Origin: Geobacter sp.
GTDB lineage: Bacteria > Desulfobacterota > Desulfuromonadia > Geobacterales > DSM-12255
NCBI GenBank assembly: GCA_009684525.1
Contig: WKKR01000003.1
Location: 1 to 64,000, forward strand
Direction of reading: 5' to 3'
DNA length: 64,000 bases
Shown: one piece after another, positions 25,052 through 32,900 of the stretch
Position numbering within the stretch: position 1 is the stretch's first letter
Layout: every line of letters starts with the position of its first letter
The notes under the pieces: generated by a model
Told to the model about the DNA's origin: nothing
Seen by the model: the letters and a program-made list of their open reading frames with translations, nothing else
The model's database searches: none
Program-made: the position numbers and the translations under genes

Positions 25052-27931
25052 ATGAACGACCTCTACATGAACAACCCCCTGATTCACCGCGACCGCCGGC
25101 TCGGGCAATCTCCCTCCGCGTGGGTGCGCTCCTTTGCCTGCGAAGATCTGAAGCCGCTGATCGTCTGCCGCGGCCCGATCCGCAAAGAGGCCATGGATGT
25201 ATTCGAAGAGATGGGGATCGGCCATTACGGCATCCTCCTCTCGGAGAAGGACTCCATTGTCTACCCCAATGCCCTTGCCCCGGAACTGCGCCAGCTGACC
25301 GATTCCACCCGGGTGCACCGGGTTCCCGACTATACCGGCGCCAGCAAGGAGGAGCGGGTCGAGCGGATCGGCCAGATCATCCAGATTGCCAAGGACAACG
25401 GCTATGATTCCATCTTTGCCGGCTACGGGTTCATGGCCGAGGACGAGGAGTTCGTCGCTGCCATCGAGAACGCCGGGCTCAAGTTCATCGGCCCCAATTC
25501 CCGTACCCAGGCCGATGCCGGCAAGAAGGACGAAGCCAAGCGGACTGCCCTGCAGGTAGGGGTCAGCGTTACCCCCGGTATCAACAACGTGACCGCCCGG
25601 ACCCTGGTGAAGAAGCACCCCACCCGCGACAATCTGCTGGCGCTGGTCAAAGCCGAAGGGCTGAAGGTCGATGCCAAGGTCCTGAAGGATACCAAGCTCT
25701 CCCTGGAGGACCTGGCCGACGAGATCCTTTACGCTTCGTACGAAAAGGGGATTGACCTCTATTCCATCGAGGAGCTCTGCGTGCAGGTGCAGGCCGAAGT
25801 AATCGCTATGTTCAAGGAGTATCCCGGCAGTCGCATTCGCCTCAAGGCTATCGGTGGCGGCGGCGGCAAGGGGCAGCGCATCCTGGGGGCCTCACTGCTC
25901 ACGGCAAAGAATCCCACCGACAAGCAGATCAAGGAAGCGGCGGCCGAGGCCCCGACCCTGGTGCGTGAGGTTTTGAACGAGGTGAAGGCCAATGGCGTGG
26001 GTGACAACAAAAACGTCCTGATCGAGCTCAACATCGAGCAGACCCGCCACAATGAGATCCAGCTTCTGGGGAACGGCGAATGGTGTGTTTCCCTCGGCGG
26101 ACGCGACTGCTCGCTGCAGATGCACGAACAGAAGCTGCTGGAGATCTCGGTGACCCAGGAAGGGCTGACCCTTGCCATCGAGAAGGCGAAGAAGGCGGGC
26201 AGGAAAGCGGAAGTCAAGGCCCTGGAGAGCGATCTCAACGTGCTGAAGCGGATGGAGGATGATGCGGCAAAGTTCGGTCAGGCAGTTGGCCTCGATTCCG
26301 CCTCCACCTTCGAGTGCATCGTCGACCGGGACCGCTATTACTTCATGGAAGTGAACACCCGCATCCAGGTGGAGCACCGGGTTTCCGAACTCTGCTACTC
26401 CCTCAAGTTCACCAATCCCAAGGACAAAAAGGACTTCTTCATCGTCGAATCCCTGGTTGAAGCAATGGCCCTCTTGACGCGGCACAAAGAGCGTCTTCCC
26501 AAGCCTGAGCGCATTACCCGCTTCACTGCAGCCGCCGAGGCCCGCCTCAATGCGACGGATTGCTCCCTTTCGCCCCATGCCGGCGGTATGATCCGCTACT
26601 GGTCGACGCCGATCGAGGGTGAGATTCGCGACGACCAGGGGATCTGTCTGGTGAACCCGGATACTGGCATGTTCATGCGTTACAAGGTCGCCGGCGCCTA
26701 CGATTCCAACATTGCGCTGCTCCTGACCAAAGGGGAAGACCGTCTGGACAGCTACCTGCACCTCTCCCGGGTCCTCGGCAAGACAACCCTTCGCGGATCG
26801 GACCTGGCCACCAACCTGGAATTCCACTATGGCTTGGTCAACTGGTTCATCGGCCAGAATGTCATGGCGAAGCCCACAACGAGGTTCGTTGTCCCCTACC
26901 TGACCCTGGTGGGGCAGCTCAAGGAAGAGGCGAGCAAGCTCGATACGGTCTATGCTTTCCTGCAGATGAAGAAGGCGTATGCAAAGAAGATGGCCGAGCA
27001 GTTCCCGACTGAACCTGCCGTGGCCAAGACCATGTCGCAGATCCTCGACCGCAAGGGGACCCTGGTAACCCGGCCGATGGACAGGCTGCTGGATGACCCG
27101 CACCTCTTGTCGGGATGGCTTTCGCTCAACAAGAACAATTTCAAGCTTGAGCAGGGGAAGGTGGTCTGGCTCTACAACCCTCTGGATATCCTGAACGAGA
27201 CCTACGAATACCTGAACATGTCCTTTGATCCAAAGGCTCCGGCCGCCGAGGTTATCTGGTGGCACGACAATGACCTGCTCCAGAAGGGGCTCCGCTTCTA
27301 TGCCACCCTGAATGAAAAACTCTCTTTGGGCAAGGAGGATTACTTCAAACTCAATGATGCCTTGCAGAAGGAAAAGCCTCAGGGAGGCTTCTCGGCCGAG
27401 GAATGGGACGAAATACGTTCATCCCATATCGGTTTCGAGGCTGGTCTGGAGCTCTTGGGGATGTTGTTCCTGATTGCCGACAACGTCAAGTTCTGGGAAT
27501 TCCGCGTTGAACAGGACCTGGAGGTGACCATCCCCGCCCATCTGCATGATGTGGATCTGCAGACTCGGCTGAAGAAGGTGCTGGTACCGCCTCCTTCCAC
27601 CAAGGCCGACGAGATCGTTGCGATGTGCGGCGGGATGTATTATGGACAGGAGGCGCCGGGAATGCCGCCGTTCGTGCATGAAGGGATGCATTTCGAGAAG
27701 GGGCAGGCGCTCTACATCATCGAGGTCATGAAGATGTTCAATACCGTGAGGGCCACGTTCTCCGGCACCATCGACAAGATCGTCATCCAGAGCGGGGACG
27801 GTTCCATCGTCCAGAAGGGGCAGCCGCTCTTCAAGATCACCCCCGACGAAAAATTTGTGGAGGTGAACCCCGAGGATCTCGAACGCGAGAAACGCGAACG
27901 GACCACGACATACTTGAAGTGTGTGCTCTAA
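25052..27931 (+). CDS. Biotin carboxylase fused to biotin carrier domain (large acyl-CoA carboxylase subunit)
   Basis: 959 residues, much longer than the ~660 of a typical propionyl-CoA carboxylase alpha chain. The N-terminal biotin-carboxylase fold begins near residue 35, the ATP-grasp glycine loop AIGGGGGKGQRI is near 270, and the catalytic region YFMEVNTRIQVEHRV is near 430. A long middle region of unclear function (about 560-840) follows. The C-terminal biotinyl domain has the attachment motif EVMKM, with Lys894 as the biotinylated residue. It is 31 bp downstream of the carboxyltransferase gene. The pair makes a complete carboxylase, with ATP-driven carboxylation of biotin here and transfer by the partner. 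Confidence 0.9.
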   Translation: MNDLYMNNPLIHRDRRLGQSPSAWVRSFACEDLKPLIVCRGPIRKEAMDVFEEMGIGHYGILLSEKDSIVYPNALAPELRQLTDSTRVHRVPDYTGASKEERVERIGQIIQIAKDNGYDSIFAGYGFMAEDEEFVAAIENAGLKFIGPNSRTQADAGKKDEAKRTALQVGVSVTPGINNVTARTLVKKHPTRDNLLALVKAEGLKVDAKVLKDTKLSLEDLADEILYASYEKGIDLYSIEELCVQVQAEVIAMFKEYPGSRIRLKAIGGGGGKGQRILGASLLTAKNPTDKQIKEAAAEAPTLVREVLNEVKANGVGDNKNVLIELNIEQTRHNEIQLLGNGEWCVSLGGRDCSLQMHEQKLLEISVTQEGLTLAIEKAKKAGRKAEVKALESDLNVLKRMEDDAAKFGQAVGLDSASTFECIVDRDRYYFMEVNTRIQVEHRVSELCYSLKFTNPKDKKDFFIVESLVEAMALLTRHKERLPKPERITRFTAAAEARLNATDCSLSPHAGGMIRYWSTPIEGEIRDDQGICLVNPDTGMFMRYKVAGAYDSNIALLLTKGEDRLDSYLHLSRVLGKTTLRGSDLATNLEFHYGLVNWFIGQNVMAKPTTRFVVPYLTLVGQLKEEASKLDTVYAFLQMKKAYAKKMAEQFPTEPAVAKTMSQILDRKGTLVTRPMDRLLDDPHLLSGWLSLNKNNFKLEQGKVVWLYNPLDILNETYEYLNMSFDPKAPAAEVIWWHDNDLLQKGLRFYATLNEKLSLGKEDYFKLNDALQKEKPQGGFSAEEWDEIRSSHIGFEAGLELLGMLFLIADNVKFWEFRVEQDLEVTIPAHLHDVDLQTRLKKVLVPPPSTKADEIVAMCGGMYYGQEAPGMPPFVHEGMHFEKGQALYIIEVMKMFNTVRATFSGTIDKIVIQSGDGSIVQKGQPLFKITPDEKFVEVNPEDLEREKRERTTTYLKCVL

Positions 27932-27962
27932 ACTGATCGTTCGCGGATGAGGGTGACGCACA

Positions 27963-27992
27963 AAGGGCTCTGCAATCCGTTGCAGAGCCCTT
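27963..27992 (+). terminator. Hairpin after the carboxylase operon
   Basis: A 13-bp perfect stem (AAGGGCTCTGCAA / TTGCAGAGCCCTT, loop TCCG) begins 32 bases after the stop codon. The following sequence lacks a good T-run, so termination may be partial, or the hairpin may stabilise the 3' end. Confidence 0.6.
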
Positions 27993-28043
27993 GGGAAGCC
28001 GACTGACCCCGCCTGCAAAGACGGGGTTCGTTATTTGCGCAGG

Positions 28044-28259
28044 TCACTTGCCGTCGAAATTGTAATCGTCCCCCTCAACGCATTCGGACTGCGCCTCCAG
28101 GAAGGATTTTTCCTGGGTATCCCGGATGATTTCGATCAGTCCGTGGCTGACCGACCACATGGAGCCGCAGGTACGGCACTTGATGATATCTTCGGTAAAT
28201 CCTTCCGCGTGGAGATCCGTATCCGTGCAATCATGGTTCTTACATACGGGGCATTTCAT
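28044..28259 (-). CDS. Small zinc-ribbon protein, 71 aa
   Basis: The 71-residue protein begins MKCPVCKNHDC and has a second pair CRTCG near residue 28, forming a CxxC...CxxC zinc ribbon. The rest is acidic with no recognisable domain. GGAGAC precedes the ATG. It lies between the carboxylase and mutase genes on the opposite strand. Function unknown; such ribbons often bind nucleic acid or a partner protein. Confidence 0.7.
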   Translation of the reverse strand: MKCPVCKNHDCTDTDLHAEGFTEDIIKCRTCGSMWSVSHGLIEIIRDTQEKSFLEAQSECVEGDDYNFDGK

Positions 28260-28294
28260 GGCATGTCTCCTTTCGTGCCATCATCTACATCTGT

Positions 28295-28324
28295 TTGCAT
28301 AGGTTAATTTCTTATCATTATAAT
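28295..28324 (+). promoter_or_regulatory. Promoter of the mutase-epimerase operon
   Basis: TTGCAT (28295-28300), 18-bp spacer and a perfect TATAAT (28319-28324). The leader to the mutase ATG is about 115 nt. No operator like that at 22568 is present here. Confidence 0.65.
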
Positions 28325-28444
28325 ATCTGCGCGGTGAAATGCAAGCAGCAAATTATGAAAAGTCATATAAAGAAGCTACTTATCTGATGATCAGTATCTT
28401 GTCGTCGTGATGCTACCCCTACTACACAGATTCAGGAGAGTGCT

Positions 28445-30100
28445 ATGAGTATTTCCGATCAGAAGCAGGCATGGGAGTCTGCAATCGTTGCCAGGAATAT
28501 CGCCAAGGCTCCGGAACGGAAGGCCGCGTTTTGTACTACTTCGAATATTGAGATGGAACGATGTTTCACTCCCGAATTCGAGTACGCAGGATATGAAGAG
28601 GATCTCGGTTTCCCCGGGCAATATCCCTTTACCCGTGGTGTGCAACCGACCATGTACCGCGGACGATTCTGGACAATGCGCCAGTATGCCGGTTTCGGTA
28701 CGGCCAAGGAATCGAATGAACGGTACAAGTATCTTCTCTCTGCCGGACAGACCGGGCTTTCGGTGGCCTTCGACCTGCCGACCCAGATGGGATATGATTC
28801 GGATGCAGCCATGGCTGCCGGCGAGGTAGGGAAGGTCGGCGTGGCCATAGATTCGCTGGCAGATATGGAGATCCTCTTTGACGGTATCCCCCTGGACCAG
28901 GTTTCTACCTCCATGACCATCAATTCCACAGCTGCCATCCTGCTGGCCATGTATATCGCCGTGGCGGAAAAGCAGGGGGTTTCCGCAGACAAGATTTCGG
29001 GTACGATCCAGAACGATATCCTCAAGGAGTACATGGCCCGCGGTACTTACATCTACCCGCCGCGCGAGTCGATGCGGATCATCACCGACATCTTTGCCTA
29101 TTGCAAGGATCATGTGCCCAAGTGGAACACCATCTCCATCTCCGGCTATCATATCCGCGAGGCCGGTTCAAGTGCAGTGCAGGAGGTGGCGTTTACCCTT
29201 GCGGACGGGATCGCCTACGTGGATGCGGCAATAAAGGCTGGCCTGGACGTGGATGAATTTGCCCCGCGTCTGGCGTTCTTCTTCAATGCCCACAACAACC
29301 TCCTGGAGGAGGTTGCCAAATTCCGCGCTGCACGCCGCATGTGGGCTAAGATCATGAAGGAGCGCTTCAAGGCAAAAGACCCCCGCTCCATGATGCTCCG
29401 TTTTCATACCCAGACGGCAGGCTGTACTCTCACGGCGCAACAGCCGGACAACAATATCATGCGTGTAACCATCCAGGCCCTTGCTGCGGTGCTCGGCGGG
29501 ACCCAGTCGCTCCATACCAATTCCCGTGACGAGGCTTTAGCACTCCCCACGGAAGATTCGGTTCGCATTGCCCTGCGGACGCAGCAGGTCATTGCCTACG
29601 AGTCGGGCGTGGCTGACTCCATCGACCCTCTCGCCGGGAGTTTTCTGGTCGAATCCCTTACCGACCGGATCGAAGAGGCAGCCTTCGATTACATCGACAA
29701 GATCGATAAGCTGGGCGGAGCTGTGGAGGCGATTTCACGCGGGTTCCAGCAAAAGGAGATACAGGATTCCGCATATGCGTACCAGAAGGCCATTGAGTCC
29801 GGAGACCAGGTAATCGTCGGGGTCAACAAGTTTGCCATCCAGGAACCGCCCCCGACTGATCTCCTGAAAATCAAGGAGGCGGTGGAGATCTCCCAGAAAC
29901 AGGCCCTGGCCGGCATGAAGGGCAGACGAGACGCAAATGCCGTGCAGGCGCGCTTGCAGGCCCTGGAAACAGCAGCTCGGGGAACGGACAACCTGATGCC
30001 GTTCATTGTCGAGGCAGTCAAGTCATACGCAACCCTTGGGGAGATTGCCAATGTCCTGCGCAGTGTCTTCGGCATTCATCGCGAGACAGTGGTGCTTTGA
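28445..30100 (+). CDS. Methylmalonyl-CoA mutase, large (catalytic) subunit
   Basis: 551 residues covering the TIM-barrel substrate domain only. The signature [21 protein letters not shown] includes the substrate-contact Tyr that separates methylmalonyl-CoA mutase from isobutyryl-type mutases. [26 protein letters not shown] and [16 protein letters not shown] also match. The C-terminal cobalamin-binding domain (DxHxxG) is absent, as in two-chain enzymes whose small subunit is encoded separately; no such gene is in this window. The reaction interconverts (R)-methylmalonyl-CoA and succinyl-CoA. It is followed by the epimerase gene after 68 bp. Confidence 0.9.
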   Translation: MSISDQKQAWESAIVARNIAKAPERKAAFCTTSNIEMERCFTPEFEYAGYEEDLGFPGQYPFTRGVQPTMYRGRFWTMRQYAGFGTAKESNERYKYLLSAGQTGLSVAFDLPTQMGYDSDAAMAAGEVGKVGVAIDSLADMEILFDGIPLDQVSTSMTINSTAAILLAMYIAVAEKQGVSADKISGTIQNDILKEYMARGTYIYPPRESMRIITDIFAYCKDHVPKWNTISISGYHIREAGSSAVQEVAFTLADGIAYVDAAIKAGLDVDEFAPRLAFFFNAHNNLLEEVAKFRAARRMWAKIMKERFKAKDPRSMMLRFHTQTAGCTLTAQQPDNNIMRVTIQALAAVLGGTQSLHTNSRDEALALPTEDSVRIALRTQQVIAYESGVADSIDPLAGSFLVESLTDRIEEAAFDYIDKIDKLGGAVEAISRGFQQKEIQDSAYAYQKAIESGDQVIVGVNKFAIQEPPPTDLLKIKEAVEISQKQALAGMKGRRDANAVQARLQALETAARGTDNLMPFIVEAVKSYATLGEIANVLRSVFGIHRETVVL

Positions 30101-30168
30101 TTGTTGCGAACGTGCAGCATCCCTGTAACCGTGTTGCAATAAAACCCTTGTAATATAGGAGCGATGTG

Positions 30169-30573
30169 ATGCTTTCAAAGATCAACCACGTCGGGATCGC
30201 GGTCAGATCCCTTGAAGATGCGCTGCCACTGTATCGCGACCAACTCGGCATGGCATGCAAGGGGATCGAAGAGGTTGCCGAGCAGAAGGTGCGCGTCGCA
30301 ATGCTGCAGATCGGCGAATCAAAGATCGAACTCCTGGAGCCGACGTCCCTGGAGAGCCCGCTGGCAAAGTTCCTGGAGAAAAATGGACCAGGAATACATC
30401 ATCTTGCCTACGAGGTTGCGGACATCGAGGCTGCCATTGCCAAGCTCGTGGCCGACGGTGTCAAGATGATCGATGTTGTACCGCGCAACGGCGCACATAA
30501 AACGCGAATCGCTTTTCTACACCCGAAGAGTACGCATGGTGTCCTGACCGAGCTCTGCGCACCGGGTCATTAA
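30169..30573 (+). CDS. mce: Methylmalonyl-CoA epimerase
   Basis: 134 residues from ATG 30169 (AGGAG seven bases upstream; the adjacent GTG 30166 is a less likely start). It has the vicinal-oxygen-chelate fold with metal ligands in INHVGIAV (His7), GIHHLAYEV and LTELCAP. It interconverts the two epimers of methylmalonyl-CoA, linking carboxylase to mutase. Carboxylase, mutase and epimerase together allow propionyl-CoA to enter or leave the TCA cycle as succinyl-CoA. Confidence 0.95.
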   Translation: MLSKINHVGIAVRSLEDALPLYRDQLGMACKGIEEVAEQKVRVAMLQIGESKIELLEPTSLESPLAKFLEKNGPGIHHLAYEVADIEAAIAKLVADGVKMIDVVPRNGAHKTRIAFLHPKSTHGVLTELCAPGH

Positions 30574-30604
30574 TGGGAAAGTGTAACGCTGTTTGAAAAT
30601 TTCC

Positions 30605-30632
30605 TTGACTTACGTTCTATAAATTGTATATT
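30605..30632 (+). promoter_or_regulatory. Upstream promoter candidate for the porin region
   Basis: TTGACT (30605-30610), 16-bp spacer, TATATT (30627-30632), only 32 bp after the epimerase stop. It would give a leader of about 440 nt before the porin gene. Confidence 0.55.
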
Positions 30633-30745
30633 GGCTCCATTCTCCTAGAATGCCTAAACAGTTGGGTGAATGGTTCTGGGTGTCTCTGGTAGCCCATGCA
30701 TGCTGTATCCGGGATTGTGGGGCGGCGAAAAAAGACCTGTGTCGC

Positions 30746-30774
30746 TTGACAGTCGTTTTTGTGGGGTATAAACT
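30746..30774 (+). promoter_or_regulatory. Second promoter candidate for the leader RNA/porin
   Basis: TTGACA (30746-30751), with either TAAACT at 30769-30774 (17-bp spacer) or TATAAA at 30767-30772 (15-bp spacer). The predicted start lies just upstream of the structured element at 30800. Confidence 0.55.
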
Positions 30775-30799
30775 TACGCAAAATTAATGGTCCATGATG

Positions 30800-30947
30800 A
30801 TGCTACGTTCAAAACAGACCACATGCCTTGATCCGGAAAGCCGTTTGCAGGAAGATGTCTGCAAATCGGGCTTCCGTAGACGTATTGATGGGAAGACACC
30901 CATTTCATACGGGAGCAGCAGTCTCCCGAGTGAGATGGGTTTTTTTG
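30800..30947 (+). ncRNA. Structured leader or small RNA ending in an intrinsic terminator
   Basis: A closing helix CTACG/CGTAG (30803-30807 with 30875-30879) encloses a long stem-loop. Its outer helix is CGGAAAGCCG/CGGGCTTCCG (30834-30843 with 30867-30876, one bulge or mismatch; its last two bases overlap the closing-helix partner, so the two compete at the edge). Its inner helix TTTGCAG/CTGCAAA is at 30844-30850 and 30859-30865. A terminator follows at 30898. With a promoter just upstream it could be a free ~165-nt RNA or a cis-acting leader of the porin gene 135 bp downstream. It does not match a riboswitch class known to me. No supported gene lies in 30574-31082. Confidence 0.5.
30898..30947 (+). 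terminator. Strong intrinsic terminator upstream of the porin gene
   Basis: Nested stems ACCCATTTCA/TGAGATGGGT (30898-30907 with 30931-30940, one G-U pair) and CGGGAG/CTCCCG (30910-30915 with 30923-30928) are followed by a T-run at 30940-30946. It lies 136 bp before the porin ATG. Confidence 0.8.
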
Positions 30948-31082
30948 TGGATATACCTGCCCATATGCCACTGCGGTCTCATGTTCATGAATGAAAGGTG
31001 GTGATCTCAACAAAAACATTGCCTGTAATGTAACGAACCTGTTGAAACTGTGAGTTTATATCAACCATGAAGGAGGTATGAA

Positions 31083-32453
31083 ATGAAGAAAAAGCTTGTT
31101 GTTGCAGCCGCTGCCGGCGCCATGTGCGTCGCCGCGACCACGGCCTTTGCACTGGAGAACGAGTTCCACGGGATGTACAAGGCAATGGGGTATTCCTCCA
31201 ACTTCTTTAACGGCTACACTTTGGCTCCTGCGCAGACGAGTACGCTCCTGAGGAAGGACGCCGGGGTGAGCAACTTCTTCGAGCAGCGTGCCCGCCTCAT
31301 GTACATAGCCAAGGCCAACGACAACCTGAAGCTGGTAACACATTTCGAACTCGATTCCCGTTTCGGCGGGGTTGCTGGCGGCTACAAAGGGATTACAACC
31401 GGAAACGACAGCGGTAACCTTGATGCTGACCAGTTGACCCTTGAGACCAAGAACGTTTATCTCGACACCAACTGCCCCATTACCGGCGCCAACATCAAGA
31501 TCGGTATCCAGCCTTGGGCTGACTCCTACCAGAGCCTGTTCCTCCTGGCAGACATGACCGGTCTCTACGTCACCAAGAAGTTCGATCCGCTGACCGCTTC
31601 GTTCGGCTGGTTCCGTTATGCCGATCTCGATACCAACACAAACTGGGCTGGTGATGCCAGCAACGACCTCTTCGTCGTCGACGCGAAATATGCCATCAAC
31701 AAGGACATGACAGTTGGCGCCAGCCTCTATGCCATCGACAACGGAACCAACACACTTCCTTCCAACGTGAAGGACATGTATATGCCGGGCGTGAACGCCA
31801 GCCTGACTTTTGGCCCTGCTACGATCAATCCGTTCGTTGCAGTGCAGTTCGGCAGGACCACCGGCAACCAGAACCTGAACGGTTTCCTGGGTGGTGCCAC
31901 TGCCAAGGTGAAAAATGTTGGTCCGGGTAACATCAATGCCGCTTTCGTGTACATGTCAGGTGATGACCGCGCGACCTCTTCTACCTCTTATGGTAAGGCC
32001 TTCAAGCCCGTCTCCGCCAATACCAGCTACTTCAATGCCGCCAATATGTGGCTCCTCGTTCGGAGCGGCCAGGCGGTCAACAGCTCTACTTCTGTGACCG
32101 GCAACGACCTTACTGTTGGTGGCCGCGGTCTGGTGGGCATCTTTGCCGGTTATGAAGGGACCAGGGACAAGGCATTCTACAATGCCAACGTTGGCTATGC
32201 CATGACTGCAGAGCAGCGTAAGAACGGCACCACCGAGGAGAGCAGCTCCCTCGGCACCGAACTCAATGCAACCGTTGGCTACAAGCTTTACGACAACCTG
32301 GCCGTCAGCCTCACCGGCGCCTATGCCATCCTGGGCGATGCTCTCAAGAAGTCGGCAGCTTCCAACGGCAAGGGTATCAGCGGTTTCGCAACTACGGTTG
32401 CTGATGCCGACAACCCCTGGTTGGCCAACCTGCAGCTCAGCTACACGTTCTAA
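31083..32453 (+). CDS. Outer membrane porin (OmpJ-like)
   Basis: 456 residues. A signal peptide ends at about TTAFA (residue 23). The mature part is rich in aromatic beta strands and ends in LQLSYTF, with the C-terminal Phe required for barrel insertion. AGGAGG precedes the ATG. From memory, the abundant porin OmpJ of Geobacter sulfurreducens lies in a similar setting (propionate genes on one side, hisZ/purA on the other), so this is probably its orthologue. That is context-based and not proven here. It is preceded by a long leader with two promoter candidates and a terminator, so expression is probably conditional. Confidence 0.8.
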   Translation: MKKKLVVAAAAGAMCVAATTAFALENEFHGMYKAMGYSSNFFNGYTLAPAQTSTLLRKDAGVSNFFEQRARLMYIAKANDNLKLVTHFELDSRFGGVAGGYKGITTGNDSGNLDADQLTLETKNVYLDTNCPITGANIKIGIQPWADSYQSLFLLADMTGLYVTKKFDPLTASFGWFRYADLDTNTNWAGDASNDLFVVDAKYAINKDMTVGASLYAIDNGTNTLPSNVKDMYMPGVNASLTFGPATINPFVAVQFGRTTGNQNLNGFLGGATAKVKNVGPGNINAAFVYMSGDDRATSSTSYGKAFKPVSANTSYFNAANMWLLVRSGQAVNSSTSVTGNDLTVGGRGLVGIFAGYEGTRDKAFYNANVGYAMTAEQRKNGTTEESSSLGTELNATVGYKLYDNLAVSLTGAYAILGDALKKSAASNGKGISGFATTVADADNPWLANLQLSYTF

Positions 32454-32470
32454 GCCGATTGCCTGTATTG

Positions 32471-32497
32471 CCGCACGGGCTTGAGGCCCGTGCGGTT
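32471..32497 (+). terminator. Terminator after the porin gene
   Basis: A perfect 10-bp GC stem CCGCACGGGC/GCCCGTGCGG (32471-32480 with 32486-32495) is followed by TTCTCTT. It is 17 bases after the stop codon. Some read-through into the small gene at 32532 is possible. Confidence 0.75.
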
Positions 32498-32531
32498 CTC
32501 TTAACACACCGCACACAAGGGAGGAAAACCC

Positions 32532-32804
32532 ATGAAAAAAGCAGCTGTGATGGTACTCGCCGCGTTCATGATGTCCGCAGCGGTTCCGGCGTTTGCCGCC
32601 GAAATGACCAAAGAAGAGAAGGACCAGTGCCTGCTTGCTTCCAAGGGATGCAAGGGTGAGGTCGACAGCATCCAGAAGAAGATCAAGAAGCTGCAGACCG
32701 AAATCAAAAAAGGGACCAAGGTCTATTCGGCTGATGAGATCAAAAAACTGAAGGACAAGCTGGACGAAGCAGACAAGATGCTTGATACCCTGCTTGAGCC
32801 CTAG
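32532..32804 (+). CDS. Small exported coiled-coil protein, 90 aa
   Basis: The 90-residue protein has a clear signal peptide (cleavage after AFA, about residue 23). The short mature part is dominated by a lysine-rich amphipathic helix (VDSIQKKIKKLQTEIKKG... KLKDKLDEADKML). Two cysteines eight residues apart (CLLASKGC) may form a disulfide. A strong ribosome site (GGGAGG) and flanking terminators show it is a genuine, probably highly expressed periplasmic protein. I do not recognise its function. Its position behind the porin suggests an envelope role. Confidence 0.75.
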   Translation: MKKAAVMVLAAFMMSAAVPAFAAEMTKEEKDQCLLASKGCKGEVDSIQKKIKKLQTEIKKGTKVYSADEIKKLKDKLDEADKMLDTLLEP

Positions 32805-32828
32805 TCGGTTCATTAGTTGAAGATGATG

Positions 32829-32860
32829 AAAAGGCGGACCGACAAGGTTCGCCTTTTTTT
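32829..32860 (+). terminator. Intrinsic terminator of the 90-aa gene
   Basis: Stem AAGGCGGACC/GGTTCGCCTT (32831-32840 with 32846-32855) with a GACAA loop and a run of seven T. Confidence 0.88.
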
Positions 32861-32900
32861 CTCCAATCCTGATGTGTGAAAAAAGAACACGGGAGAAGTT

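Noticed and set aside
30800-30947. Cyclic di-GMP or cGAMP (GEMM) riboswitch
   Set aside because: The conserved GGGCAAACC / GACGCAAAGC blocks are missing.
30794-30994. 66-codon frame in the porin leader
   Set aside because: It runs through the stem-loop and terminator, has no ribosome site and has no protein-like pattern.
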